NCBI GenBank assembly: GCA_035530655.1
Contig: DATKUK010000119.1
Location: forward strand, 15,740-79,739
Direction: 5' to 3'
Source: DATKUK01 sp035530655
GTDB taxonomy: Bacteria; Planctomycetota; Phycisphaerae; UBA1845; DATKUK01
DNA length: 64,000 nucleotides
Shown here: in pieces, positions 52,765 through 61,592 of the stretch
Position numbering within the stretch: the stretch's first letter is position 1
Layout of the letters: every line of letters starts with the position of its first letter
Made by a program: the position numbers and the translations under genes
Notes under the pieces: generated by a model
Databases searched by the model: none
What the model was told of the DNA's origin: nothing
The model's input: only the letters and a program-made list of their open reading frames with translations

Positions 52765-53772
52765 ATGAAGGTGCTCATTACCACCACGTCGTTTCAAGAC
52801 ACCCCCGGACCCCACCACGACCTGCTCGCCAAGCAAGGATGGCTCCTCACCCGCGAGCGCGGACCCCTGTCCGAGGACACCATGCTCAAGCTCGTCGGCG
52901 ACTTCGACGGCATCATCTGCGGCGATGATGCCTTCACCATGCCCGTGCTGGCCCAATGCCTGCCCAGGCTCAAGTGCCTCAGCAAGTACGGCATCGGCCT
53001 GGATAAGATTGACCTCGACGCCGCCACCGAGCTGAAAATCCCCGTCTGTAACACCCCGGGCGTCAACCACACCACCGTCGCCGAGCACACCATCGGCCTG
53101 CTACTGTCTATGGTCCGCAACATCCCCAAGGAGAACGGCTTCGTCCGTCAGGCCCAATGGAAGCGCATCACCGGCCACGAACTGGCCGGCCACACGCTCG
53201 GCGTCCTCGGACTCGGGCGTATCGGCAAGGAGGTGGCCAAGCGGGCGATGGCGTTCGGCATGAAGGTGCTGGCCTACGACATCTTCTGGAACGGCGCCAA
53301 CGACAAGTTCCTCTCCGATCTGAACGCACAGTTCAGCCACGAGGTATTCGCCGAGTTCCCGCCCGCCATCGAGCACGCCCGCTCCGCCGACGCCGTCCTG
53401 GCCGCCTGCGACTTCCTCGCCCTGCACATGAACCTCACCGACGACAATCGCGAGTTCCTCAACGCCGATCGCCTAGCCGCCATGAAGGACGGCGTCTACA
53501 TCGTCAACCCCTCGCGCGGCGGGCTGATCAGCGAGGCCGACATGGCTGCCGCATGCAAGAGCGGCAAAGTGGCCGGCTACGCCGCCGACGTCGTCGAACC
53601 CGAGCCCATCCGCAAGGAAAACCCCCTCATCGGCCTGGAAAACGTCGTGTTGACGCCCCACATCGGCAGCCGCACCTACGAAAGCGTCGTCCGACAGGCC
53701 ACCATGGCCGTGCAGAACCTCACCGCCATGCTCGCCGGCAAACCTCCGCTGCACCAGGCCAACAAGTTCTGA
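52765..53772 (+). CDS. D-2-hydroxyacid dehydrogenase (phosphoglycerate dehydrogenase-like)
   Basis: 335 residues. The NAD-binding loop is LGVLGLGRIGKEVAKRA (about 150-166). The catalytic Arg lies in VNPSRGGLI, the Glu in VVEPEPI and the His in LTPHIGSRT, the standard triad order. It oxidises or reduces a 2-hydroxyacid with NAD(H); the substrate is unknown. Like SerA-type enzymes it has the catalytic core, but no ACT domain. A ribosome site AGGAG lies about nine bases before the ATG. Probably cytoplasmic. Confidence 0.92.
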   Translation: MKVLITTTSFQDTPGPHHDLLAKQGWLLTRERGPLSEDTMLKLVGDFDGIICGDDAFTMPVLAQCLPRLKCLSKYGIGLDKIDLDAATELKIPVCNTPGVNHTTVAEHTIGLLLSMVRNIPKENGFVRQAQWKRITGHELAGHTLGVLGLGRIGKEVAKRAMAFGMKVLAYDIFWNGANDKFLSDLNAQFSHEVFAEFPPAIEHARSADAVLAACDFLALHMNLTDDNREFLNADRLAAMKDGVYIVNPSRGGLISEADMAAACKSGKVAGYAADVVEPEPIRKENPLIGLENVVLTPHIGSRTYESVVRQATMAVQNLTAMLAGKPPLHQANKF

Positions 53773-53908
53773 GTGGCCTGCTATCACATAGTCGTTGCTG
53801 CTTCGAACGCCGGCAGGGCAACGTCCGATAGAAAGCCCCGGCAACGCCAGCCCTGCCCGCACCTCCAGGGCGAGACGTTCCTTCTGGCCCGTCGTGCTCA
53901 AACAGTCC

Positions 53909-53972
53909 TTGACTCCGGCCCGGGCATAAGGTACACTCCAATAACACTCCCAGCGGAGTGCTATAGGAGTGT
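53909..53972 (+). promoter_or_regulatory. Promoter with a four-half-site operator for the small RHH-type gene
   Basis: TTGACT (53909-53914) and TACACT (53932-53937) are spaced 17 bases, a good sigma70 promoter. Overlapping the -10 box and the start site are four copies of one heptamer: ACACTCC at 53933 and 53944, and, inverted, GGAGTGC at 53955 and GGAGTGT at 53966, each step 11 bases. The last copy includes the ribosome-binding AGGAG. This spacing, one helical turn, is how ribbon-helix-helix repressors bind, so autorepression is likely. Confidence 0.75.
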
Positions 53973-53976
53973 TCTC

Positions 53977-54216
53977 GTGGGTTCCGACAGGAAACAGCAA
54001 GGCAAAACGGTCACCCTGAAAATCCCGGCCGAGCTGTACAACAACCTGACGGACATGATCGAGGGCACGGGGTTCCGCAGCGTTACCGAGTTCGCCGTCC
54101 ACGTGCTTCGTGATCTGGCGGCGGCCGGCAAGCTCGACCACGGCCTGACCGGCTACACGCCCCAGGAGGTCGACGCCGTGCGCCAGCGACTGCGAGCCTT
54201 GGGGTACATCGAGTAG
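53977..54216 (+). CDS. Small ribbon-helix-helix-type DNA-binding protein
   Basis: 79 residues from GTG 53977, seven bases after AGGAG. The sequence KTVTLKIPAELYNNLTDMIEGTGFRSVTEFAVHVLRDL has a short beta strand followed by two helices, the ribbon-helix-helix (CopG-like) layout, with a C-terminal tail (TPQEVDAVRQRLRALGYIE). The frame continues upstream only as shadow. The repeat operator just before it supports a self-regulating repressor. No toxin gene follows directly: the next gene encodes a TauE/SafE transporter 112 bases on, which it might control (inference). Confidence 0.72.
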   Translation: MGSDRKQQGKTVTLKIPAELYNNLTDMIEGTGFRSVTEFAVHVLRDLAAAGKLDHGLTGYTPQEVDAVRQRLRALGYIE

Positions 54217-54327
54217 AGTTTCCGAACGCTGAGGCCGGAATTTGCTCAGCGAGGGGATGCGCTGTAACCGCGCGCAAATGCGCTCGTTCGATGCCTGGCT
54301 CGGACAGGAACCAATGGAGAGGATGCA

Positions 54328-55266
54328 ATGACAACACTGACTCAGAGCAATGTGGCTGTCATAGGCCGGTGGCTTGGGCAACGTCTTGCCGCTCGCCGAC
54401 TGCGAATCGGTATCTGGCTGCTGGCCGTCGTGGCGGCCACCTTCGGCATAGCCGTATCGTCAAAGGTTGGCCCCATGGCCGGCTTGCTGCCCGGCACGAT
54501 GGGGGTGCTGGCAATCTTTGGCGCAGCGCTGGTATGCGAATTCATCGATTCCTCCCTGGGTATGGGATACGGCACGACGCTGACGCCCCTACTTCTGCTG
54601 GCCGGGTTTCACCCCCTCCAGATCGTCCCGGCTGTCCTGATGTCCGAGTTTGCCACAGGCCTGTTGGCAGCAGTCTTTCATCACCGCGATGGCAATGTCG
54701 ACTTCGTCAACGACACGCACGTCCGTCGCACAGCCCTGCTCTTGTCGTTGCTCAGTGGTGCCGGCGCCATCCTCGCCGTCTGCGTGGCTCTCAGTCTGCC
54801 GAAGACGCTGCTGACGGGCATCATCTCGGGCATCGTCCTGGCAATGGGCGTGATCATTCTGGCAACCACGCATCGCCGCATCCGCTACCGCCCAGCCAAC
54901 ATCGTCGCGCTGGGCGCCGTGGCCGCATTCAACAAGGGACTCAGCGGAGGTGGCTACGGCCCGTTGGTCACCAGCGGCCAGGTGCTCTCCGGCCTGTCGC
55001 CCAAGCAGGCTGTGGCGGTCACATCTCTGGCCGAAAGTGTCACCTGTCTGATCGGGTTGCTGGCATACACCGCGGCCCGCACCTTCTTCGGCAGCGGCGA
55101 GCAGGATTGGTCCCTGGCCCTGCCGCTAACGTGCGGCGCATGCCTTTCGGTGCCCATGTCCACGCTTGTGGTTCGGGCGATCCCCGGACGCGTGCTCCGG
55201 CTCGCCGTGGGCGTAGCAACCTGTCTGCTGGCGTTGCTGGCCTTTGGCAAGCTTCTGCTGATCTGA
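54328..55266 (+). CDS. TauE/SafE-family membrane transporter
   Basis: 312 residues with about eight membrane helices. Typical family signatures are FIDSSLGMGYGTTLTPLLLLAGF near residue 70 and FNKGLSGGGYGPLVTSGQVL near residue 195, two related halves. Such proteins export small organosulfur or organic anions, for example sulfite or sulfonates; the substrate here is unknown. GAGGATG upstream of the ATG provides a modest ribosome site. The RHH-type gene lies upstream on the same strand. Confidence 0.9.
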   Translation: MTTLTQSNVAVIGRWLGQRLAARRLRIGIWLLAVVAATFGIAVSSKVGPMAGLLPGTMGVLAIFGAALVCEFIDSSLGMGYGTTLTPLLLLAGFHPLQIVPAVLMSEFATGLLAAVFHHRDGNVDFVNDTHVRRTALLLSLLSGAGAILAVCVALSLPKTLLTGIISGIVLAMGVIILATTHRRIRYRPANIVALGAVAAFNKGLSGGGYGPLVTSGQVLSGLSPKQAVAVTSLAESVTCLIGLLAYTAARTFFGSGEQDWSLALPLTCGACLSVPMSTLVVRAIPGRVLRLAVGVATCLLALLAFGKLLLI

Positions 55267-55344
55267 GCCGCCTGAGCGAGCAACGCCGATCGCCGCGCCC
55301 CACAGGCCGCCGAAATGTCGGCAACGATCGTCGGCCAGCGCTTC

Positions 55345-56175
55345 TTACACCCCGCTGTAGGAGGCAAAACCGCCGTCGATCGGAATCACCGTGCCATGCA
55401 CGAACGACGCCGACGACGAGAGAAGCCACAGCACCGTCCCCACCAGATCCTTCGGCTCGCCGAAACGCCCCATGGGCGTGTGATCGATGATCTGTTTGCC
55501 GCGCGCCGTCAACTCGCCCGTCTTCTCGTCGGTCAATAGGAACCGGTTCTGTTCGGTCAGGAAGAACCCCGGCGCGATCGCGTTGACCCGAATGTCCTTC
55601 GCGTACTCCTGAGACATGTGTACCGCCAGCCACGCCGTAAAATTGCTCACCGCCGCCTTCGCCGCCGAATAGGCCGACACCCGCGTCAGCGGCTGAAACG
55701 CCGACATGCTCGAGACGTTCAGGATGCTCCCTTCTCCACGCTCGGCCATCGACTTGCCGAATACCTGGCAGGGCATGATGGTGCCCATGATGTTCAGCTC
55801 GAACACCCAGCGAATCGCCTCCGGCGGCAGGTCGAAGAAGCTCAGCTCGCCCGTGGTGGCCTCCTTCTTGTTGCCGCCCGCGCCGTTGATCAGGATATCC
55901 ACTTGCCCGAACGCGTCGGCCGCCGCCCCCTGCGCCTGCTCGATGCTCGTTCGATCCAGGACGTCACACTTCACCGCCAGCGCCCGGCCCCCATCCTTCT
56001 CGACTTGGCTGGCCACCTCCCTAGCCTTCTCCTCGAAGATGTCCAGCACCACCACGTTGACCCCCGCCTGTCCCAACGCCCGAGCCAGTTCGCCGCACAG
56101 GATCCCGCCGCCGCCCGTGATCGCCGCCGTCTTGCCGCCTAAGCCAAACAGCTCCGTCAGATAGTCCTTGCTCAT
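55345..56175 (-). CDS. Short-chain dehydrogenase/reductase
   Basis: 276 residues of a classical SDR. Nucleotide loop ITGGGGILCGELA (about 19-31), CDVLDRTSI, NGAGG, catalytic Ser in NVSSMSAF, YSAAK (Tyr, Lys) and a C-terminal VHGTVIPIDGGFASYSGV. An N-terminal segment and the loop after NAPGFF (TEQNRFLLTDEKTGELTARG) resemble D-mannonate/fructuronate-type SDRs, so sugar-acid metabolism is likely. The ATG at 56175 has AAAGGG about eight bases upstream. The divergent neighbour is the DUF4432 gene. Confidence 0.9.
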   Translation of the reverse strand: MSKDYLTELFGLGGKTAAITGGGGILCGELARALGQAGVNVVVLDIFEEKAREVASQVEKDGGRALAVKCDVLDRTSIEQAQGAAADAFGQVDILINGAGGNKKEATTGELSFFDLPPEAIRWVFELNIMGTIMPCQVFGKSMAERGEGSILNVSSMSAFQPLTRVSAYSAAKAAVSNFTAWLAVHMSQEYAKDIRVNAIAPGFFLTEQNRFLLTDEKTGELTARGKQIIDHTPMGRFGEPKDLVGTVLWLLSSSASFVHGTVIPIDGGFASYSGV

Positions 56176-56387
56176 CAAACCAACCCTTTATGCCAACTTT
56201 TCGACTTCACGACTTGCCAAATAAGGCAGATACCGATTCTCGCCAGCGGCCGGTGGGCTGTCAACCGCAACCGATCGCGTCGCCGCCCGTACCCGAGCCG
56301 GCCCTTCACCTTGCCCGAACCGGTCGATAGAATGGCGACACCGAAGGGGCGGCGGCACTCGCTTGCGGAGTGGAGGCAAGGACGACC

Positions 56388-57473
56388 ATGGCAGCTTCCC
56401 GATCGCGCGGCACGGCCGCAAACAGACTGCTCGATGCGCCCGTGATCAATCCCGCGCAGCTCGGCGGAATCGAAACATCGGTCCTCGACAACGGACCCGG
56501 ACGCGGCGTTCGCATCGCCTGGGTCAACACCGGCGGAGGTCTGCGCTACAAGGTCGTCATCGACCGCGGGCTCGACGTGGCCGACGCCGAGTTCCTCGGT
56601 CAGTCGCTCACCTGGCAGAGCCTCACCGGTGTCACCGCGCCGTCTCACGCATACCATCATGGCCTCGATTGGCTTCGCGGCTTCTACGGCGGACTTCTCG
56701 TCTCTTGTGGGCCGCTCAACGCCGGCGCCCCGTGCGAGGACCAGGGCCGGCCCCTCAGCCTCCACGGCACACACTCGAACACCCCGGCGATCCTCGACGC
56801 GGTTGTGAATCCCAGCCCCGTCGACGGACGCGACGAAATGAGCATCACCGGGCGGGTCCGCACCGCCCGTGTCTTCGGGCCCAACGTCGAACTCCGCCGC
56901 ACCATCCGCAGCACGCTGGGCCAACCCGCCCTGACCATCGACGATGAGTTTATCAACCTGGGCAACGAGCCCGTCGAGCACGCCTGGCTGCTGCACATCA
57001 ACTTCGGCTGGCCGCTGCTCGAGCCCGGCGCCAGCGTCTATTGCTACCGCGGTGCGTTCACGCCACGTGCCGACAGCGCCGCCTTCTTCCGCAATCGTAA
57101 CGTCCGGCGGGCCCCCAGGCCGCTCAGTCAACATCGCGGCACCGGCGAGGCCTGTGCCTACATCGATCCGGTGGCAGATCGCCGCGGACGTGTGGTCTGC
57201 GGCGTAGTCAACGAGAAACGTGGCGTCGGCCTTGTCATCGAGTACAGCAAGAAACACTTTCCGCAAATGGTCAACTGGCAGCACTGGGGCCCGAACGGCT
57301 CCTACGTAGGCGCCCTCGAGCCGTGTAACTGCGGTGTGGAAGGTCGCGACGTCGATCGCCGACGGGGATGGCTCGATCGCCTCAAACCCCGCCAGCGCCG
57401 TGTCTACCGATGTACCATCACCGCCACGAATGAATCCCGACGGCTCCGTGAACTGCTCGCGCTCAACCGCTAG
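56388..57473 (+). CDS. DUF4432-family protein (aldose epimerase-like fold)
   Basis: 361 residues. The family pattern is seen in RGLDVADAEFLGQSLTW, GGLLVSCGPLNAGAPCEDQG and LSLHGTHSNTPA, plus GWPLLEPGASV and MVNWQHWG. These proteins have a galactose-mutarotase-like beta-sandwich and are linked to sugar catabolism; an isomerase or epimerase role is assumed. The ATG at 56388 has AAGGA upstream; an in-frame GTG at 56370 is possible. Divergent from the sugar-acid SDR at 55345, with about 210 bases between them. Confidence 0.85.
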   Translation: MAASRSRGTAANRLLDAPVINPAQLGGIETSVLDNGPGRGVRIAWVNTGGGLRYKVVIDRGLDVADAEFLGQSLTWQSLTGVTAPSHAYHHGLDWLRGFYGGLLVSCGPLNAGAPCEDQGRPLSLHGTHSNTPAILDAVVNPSPVDGRDEMSITGRVRTARVFGPNVELRRTIRSTLGQPALTIDDEFINLGNEPVEHAWLLHINFGWPLLEPGASVYCYRGAFTPRADSAAFFRNRNVRRAPRPLSQHRGTGEACAYIDPVADRRGRVVCGVVNEKRGVGLVIEYSKKHFPQMVNWQHWGPNGSYVGALEPCNCGVEGRDVDRRRGWLDRLKPRQRRVYRCTITATNESRRLRELLALNR

Positions 57474-57559
57474 CTGACGCGATCGGAGCCCGATGGCCCC
57501 AGGAACCTACGGCACGCACGAAACTTGAATCACACGAGACGAGCCCGAGGCGCCGAACG

Positions 57560-58867
57560 GTGAAGTCCCAGCTTATTAATGTTGCCTACTTCCTGGCCGC
57601 TCTGATGTTCCTGCCTGTAATGCTCTACCAGCGGCTCGTGCGCAGAAAGCGACGCACAGGCTGGCGCCAGCGACTCGGGCATATCCCCACCCGCCCCAGT
57701 CGCGCGCCGTGCGTGTGGATCCACGGTGTATCCGTCGGCGAGATCAACGCGGCACGGCCGCTCGTCCATGAGCTAACCCGTCAGCTTAAGGGCTTCGAAG
57801 TCGCCATCTCCGCCACCACCGACACCGGGTTCGCCCGGGCCACCCAGCTCTTCCCGTCGCAAATCGTCTTTCGTTATCCGCTCGACTTCAGTTGGGTCGT
57901 CGCGCGCACCATGGAGCGCCTGCGGCCACGGATCATCGTGCTGATGGAGCTGGAAGTCTGGCCCAATCTCGTCGCCCACGCCGCCCGTGCCGGAATCCCT
58001 GTGGTGGTCGCCAATGGCAGGATCACCGATCGTCGACGCGTCGGGCTGCTGAACCTCCCGCTTGTCCGCCATCTTACCCGCAGCATGTTCGCTGGCTTGG
58101 GCGGCGTCGGCGTACAGGACGAAACGTACGCCGAGCGCTTCCGCCGCATAGGCGTCCCCGCCGACCGAATCCGCATCACCGGCTCGCTCAAATGGGATTC
58201 CGCTGTCGTCGCCGACCGCGTCGAACGAGACGAGGCCCTCGCACGGTGCCTCATGATCGACCGCAACCGCCGCCTGTGGGTTGCCGGCAGCACCGGTCCC
58301 GGCGAGGAGGCGGCCATCCTCCAAGCCTACAAGCAACTGCTCGATAGCCATCCCCAATGGCAGCTCGCCATCGTGCCGCGGCATCCCGAACGCTTCGGCG
58401 CCGTCGCCCATCTCATCGAGGACTACGGCTTTGCCTGTCTTCGCCGCAGCAAGCACCTGGAACGCCCCCCCACCGCCCTGAAGGCACGAACCGTCTTCCT
58501 CGGCGATACCATGGGCGAGCTCCGCCGCTTCTACGCCCTGGCCGACCTTGTCTTCGTCGGCCGATCGCTCGCGCCCCTCGGCGGGTCCGACGTAATGGAA
58601 GTAGCCGGTTTGGCTAAGCCCATGCTGTTCGGTCCGCACATGGATAACTTCGTCGAAGCGGCCCGAAAGCTGCTGTCGGCCCGTGCCGCCGTCCAGATCG
58701 CCGATGCTGAATCGCTCCTCCGTGAAGTCCAGTACCTTATGGCCCACCGGGTCGAGGCTGCACGCATGGGACGCCAGGCCCGACAGGTCCTCCTGCTCAA
58801 CCAGGGAGCATCACGAAAAACCGCCGAGATGATCCGCGAGCTGCTCGACAGCAAAGGTGGTAAGTAG
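57560..58867 (+). CDS. waaA: 3-deoxy-D-manno-octulosonic acid transferase (Kdo transferase)
   Basis: 435 residues. An N-terminal membrane anchor (LINVAYFLAALMFLPVMLY) is followed by the GT-B transferase. Family features include WIHGVSVGEINAARPL (with the acidic catalytic residue), ELEVWPNLV, RHPERF and the C-terminal donor-site region FVGRSLAPLGGSDVMEVAGLAKPMLFGPHMDNF. It adds Kdo to lipid A precursors at the inner membrane. It implies a Gram-negative LPS-type envelope. It starts at GTG 57560 and ends directly before the proB ATG. Confidence 0.95.
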   Translation: MKSQLINVAYFLAALMFLPVMLYQRLVRRKRRTGWRQRLGHIPTRPSRAPCVWIHGVSVGEINAARPLVHELTRQLKGFEVAISATTDTGFARATQLFPSQIVFRYPLDFSWVVARTMERLRPRIIVLMELEVWPNLVAHAARAGIPVVVANGRITDRRRVGLLNLPLVRHLTRSMFAGLGGVGVQDETYAERFRRIGVPADRIRITGSLKWDSAVVADRVERDEALARCLMIDRNRRLWVAGSTGPGEEAAILQAYKQLLDSHPQWQLAIVPRHPERFGAVAHLIEDYGFACLRRSKHLERPPTALKARTVFLGDTMGELRRFYALADLVFVGRSLAPLGGSDVMEVAGLAKPMLFGPHMDNFVEAARKLLSARAAVQIADAESLLREVQYLMAHRVEAARMGRQARQVLLLNQGASRKTAEMIRELLDSKGGK

Positions 58868-59995
58868 ATGTCCGACCCGAACCAACGAACGCAACTGCTC
58901 TCATCCGCCCGATCCATCGTGGTCAAGATCGGCACCAACGTCGTCACACGCCCCGACGGCCGGCTCGATAAACCCATCGTCAGACGACTCGCCGAGCAAG
59001 TTGTCTTGCTGTGTCGACGCGGGTTCGATATCACCGTCGTGTCCTCCGGGGCCATCGGCGCCGGCATCGGGCAACTGCGACTCGGCGTCAAACCCAAGAG
59101 CATCGCCATGCTCCAGGCGACCGCCGCCGTCGGTCAACCCGCGCTGATCAACCTGTTCAACGAAGCCCTGCGACGCCACGGCCTCCAGGCCGCCCAGATC
59201 CTCCTGACTCGCGCTGATTTCGAGGACCGACGGCGATACCTCAGCGTCCGCAGCACCATCGCAGCACTGCATCAGTTCGCCACCGTGCCCATCGTTAACG
59301 AGAACGACACCGTCGCCGTCGACGAGATCCGCTACGGCGACAACGATATTCTCGCCGCGCTCATGTGCAATCTCCTGAAAGCCGATCTGCTCATCCTGCT
59401 CACCGTCGTCGATGGTCTGATGCAGAACGGCGAAATCGTCCAGACCGTCCATCGAATCGACAGGAACATCCGCCAGGCCGCAACCGCCGTCACCTCCGCC
59501 TTGGGTACCGGAGGCATGGCGACCAAACTCCAGGCCGCCAGAACCGTCACCGAGGCCGGTGAAACGGCCCTTATCGCCAACGGTCGCACCAGGAACATCC
59601 TGCCCAGACTGCTCGCCGGCGAACCCCTGGGTACTTTCTTCGCCCCCGCCGGTCGCAGAATGGCTTCACGGAAACGATGGCTCGCCCTGGCCGTCAGACC
59701 GGCCGGACAACTCGTCGTCGACCACGGCGCCGCCGCCGCACTGTGCGAGTCGGGCAAAAGCCTCCTGCCCGTCGGCGTCGCCCGGGTCAAGGGGCCCTTC
59801 GCACGCGGCGACGTCGTACGTGTTCTCGATCCAAAAGGCCGGCTTGTAGGCCAGGGCCTGGTCAACTACAGCTCGCAAGAGCTACAGCGCATTAAAGGCC
59901 TGCATACCGACCAGGCAGCCCAGAAGCTTCGCCGTAAACGGGCTGACGAGGTCATCCATTGCGACAACCTCGCCCTGGCCCCCCGGAGGGATTGA
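58868..59995 (+). CDS. proB: Glutamate 5-kinase with C-terminal PUA domain
   Basis: 375 residues, typical for ProB. It phosphorylates glutamate in the first step of proline synthesis. Amino-acid kinase motifs: VVKIGTNVV (about 18), VSSGAIGAG (about 58), IVNENDTVAVDEI with YGDNDILAAL, and GTGGMATKLQAA (about 215). The C-terminal 90 residues form a PUA domain (PVGVARVKGPFARGDVVRV). The ATG follows the waaA stop without a gap, so it is translationally coupled. No proA lies in this window. Confidence 0.96.
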   Translation: MSDPNQRTQLLSSARSIVVKIGTNVVTRPDGRLDKPIVRRLAEQVVLLCRRGFDITVVSSGAIGAGIGQLRLGVKPKSIAMLQATAAVGQPALINLFNEALRRHGLQAAQILLTRADFEDRRRYLSVRSTIAALHQFATVPIVNENDTVAVDEIRYGDNDILAALMCNLLKADLLILLTVVDGLMQNGEIVQTVHRIDRNIRQAATAVTSALGTGGMATKLQAARTVTEAGETALIANGRTRNILPRLLAGEPLGTFFAPAGRRMASRKRWLALAVRPAGQLVVDHGAAAALCESGKSLLPVGVARVKGPFARGDVVRVLDPKGRLVGQGLVNYSSQELQRIKGLHTDQAAQKLRRKRADEVIHCDNLALAPRRD

Positions 59996-60028
59996 CCCAC
60001 CCACACCGCGCAACGTAAGGAAACCAAC

Positions 60029-60919
60029 GTGCCCTCCTCTCGCTACACAGCTCACCCGACAGTTGCAGTGGCGCTGCTCCTGACCGTACTGCCAGCCTGT
60101 CGGACTACGCCCGAGCCCGCACCGGCACAACGTCGCTGGCTGCCCGACAGCGTGCCGTTCGAGTCCGATCCTGCCAAACCGGCAACCGACGGCCAGACCC
60201 CCGTTCCGCGCACGCAGTTGAGCGTCAGCTTCCAGCTCCTGCGTGTCGAGTTGCCCCTCGGCGCCGTCAGCGATTCACAAAAGCTGTGGAACCACGTGGA
60301 CGAGGAGGCCCTGGGCTCCGATCAGGCTATGTTCCTGCGGCAGAACGGGTTCCGAATCGGTCTCGGTCAGCCTGCCGCCTGGCCCGCTGTCCAAGCCATC
60401 CTTGTCGCCAGTCACCCGACCCTGGCCAAGCGCAAGGCCATCAGCCTTCAGACAGCTTATCCGCTTGCTATCGAAGACGGCCAGCCCAAACGGGATCAGA
60501 CAATCTTCTACTATCGCCCCGATGGTACGTTGGTCGGCCAGAGCGTCGACCAGTCGCGCAACGTCCTGCGCATCGATCATCAGATCGACCCCCAAGGGGC
60601 CGACGCCGTCCTCCTGCACGTCCTGCCGGAGATCCGTCGGCGAGACACCGGCCTCCAAATGCTTCGCACGCAGGACGGGATCAAACAACTGCCCGCCTAC
60701 GAAGGGGTCTCGATCCGCGATCTCAGCTTCACCATACGCGTGCCCGACGGCTGGTTCCTCGTCATCGCTGCCGGGCCGAGGGTCAGCCAAACGGGCTTGA
60801 TCGGCCGCGAGTTCATGTCCTGCGCGGGTCATGACGGCCGCTACGAGTTCGTCTACGTGATCTGGCCCACCATAACCCGTTCGCTGCTCGAACCGCCGCC
60901 CACGGGCAGCGACATGTGA
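60029..60919 (+). CDS. Lipoprotein of unknown function
   Basis: 296 residues beginning at GTG 60029 with AAGGA about nine bases upstream. The signal segment (VAVALLLTVLPAC) ends with a lipobox-like LPAC, giving a lipidated Cys at about residue 24. A Pro/Ala-rich linker follows, then a domain with mixed alpha/beta character (FQLLRVELPLGAVSD, LLHVLPEIRRRDTG, RDLSFTIRVPDGWFLVIAAG). I recognise no named family. It lies 33 bases after proB and could belong to the same transcript. Its stop is followed at once by a palindrome and a repeat array. Confidence 0.75.
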   Translation: MPSSRYTAHPTVAVALLLTVLPACRTTPEPAPAQRRWLPDSVPFESDPAKPATDGQTPVPRTQLSVSFQLLRVELPLGAVSDSQKLWNHVDEEALGSDQAMFLRQNGFRIGLGQPAAWPAVQAILVASHPTLAKRKAISLQTAYPLAIEDGQPKRDQTIFYYRPDGTLVGQSVDQSRNVLRIDHQIDPQGADAVLLHVLPEIRRRDTGLQMLRTQDGIKQLPAYEGVSIRDLSFTIRVPDGWFLVIAAGPRVSQTGLIGREFMSCAGHDGRYEFVYVIWPTITRSLLEPPPTGSDM

Positions 60920-60935
60920 GACGCACGCGTGCGTC
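60920..60935. repeat. 16-base perfect palindrome after the lipoprotein gene
   Basis: GACGCACGCGTGCGTC is self-complementary and begins at the base after the stop codon. No T-run follows, so it is not a classic terminator. It may be a protein-binding site or a palindromic repeat. Confidence 0.5.
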
Positions 60936-60959
60936 GCGCGCTCCGGTCATCCTTCCCCA

Positions 60960-61117
60960 TTTAGCGGCGACTCATGAGGTGGGACGGGTTCCACCCGCCG
61001 TCCTGCTGTTTGGCGGCGACCCGAAGGGGAGCGCGTGAACTTCCAACGTTTAGCGGCGACCCGAAGGGGGGACTCTACCGAATCCAAATGTTTAGCGGCG
61101 ACCCGAAGGGGAGCGCG
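60960..61117. repeat. Tandem array of a short direct repeat
   Basis: Four copies of a unit beginning TTTAGCGGCGACCCGAAGG start at 60960 (diverged), 61009, 61049 and 61091, the last three 40-42 bases apart; two copies continue with GGAGCGCG. The spacers between them are unrelated. Not CRISPR: the repeats are short relative to the unit, lack dyad symmetry and no cas genes are near. Probably a dispersed genomic repeat of unknown role. The 316-base gap between the lipoprotein and the small membrane protein holds only this array and the palindrome. Confidence 0.75.
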
Positions 61118-61235
61118 TTTAGCCACCAGCAGTCCCGGTGCGCCGACACCTGCCAGTGCGCCGGGCGGCGGGGCCGACGGCCGGAAGGGGCGCAAAGGTG
61201 TGTAGTCCGCAGTCTTGGGGTCGCGTGCCTGAAAT

Positions 61236-61439
61236 CTAACCCGATCGCCCGGCGTCCTCGTGCGCGATGCCCAGAATGATCGCTACGCCCGTGCCGATCA
61301 CCGCCAGCACCACCTCCTCGCCAACCTCCAATCCCGCGTCGACGAGGTACGCAGCCACCACCGTCGCCAGCGCCACGCGAACCTTCCGCGACCCCAATGG
61401 TCGGGCGATCCGGCGAAGGAAAGTTTGAAGTGAATTCAT
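61236..61439 (-). CDS. Small single-helix membrane protein
   Basis: 67 residues from the ATG at 61439. A basic N-terminus (RRIARPLGSRKVRVAL) leads to a hydrophobic region (ATVVAAYLVDAG and VVLAVIGTGVAIILGIAHEDAG), probably one or two membrane helices. The pattern recalls small membrane proteins found in phages and mobile DNA, but I cannot name the family. A G-rich ribosome site lies about eight bases upstream. It is flanked by the repeat array and the ABC/GNAT gene on the same strand. Confidence 0.55.
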   Translation of the reverse strand: MNSLQTFLRRIARPLGSRKVRVALATVVAAYLVDAGLEVGEEVVLAVIGTGVAIILGIAHEDAGRSG

Positions 61440-61592
61440 GGCTTGACCCCCCATCATCATCCGACGTGTGAATCGTCACGTCGAGAAACCCGACCGTCGG
61501 CCCCGCCGCCGATCAGCCCGTATCCCCAGCCGGCACCTAACACCGACACGTAAACCAAGAGCTGCTGCCCATTTCCGATTTCGCATACGCCC

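Noticed and set aside
56175..57284. Minus-strand frame of 369 residues opposite the DUF4432 gene
   Set aside because: DUF4432 motifs are clear on the plus strand; the other frame would also run into the SDR promoter.
60960..61117. CRISPR array
   Set aside because: Repeat units are few, diverged and without the usual length regularity; there are no cas genes in the window.
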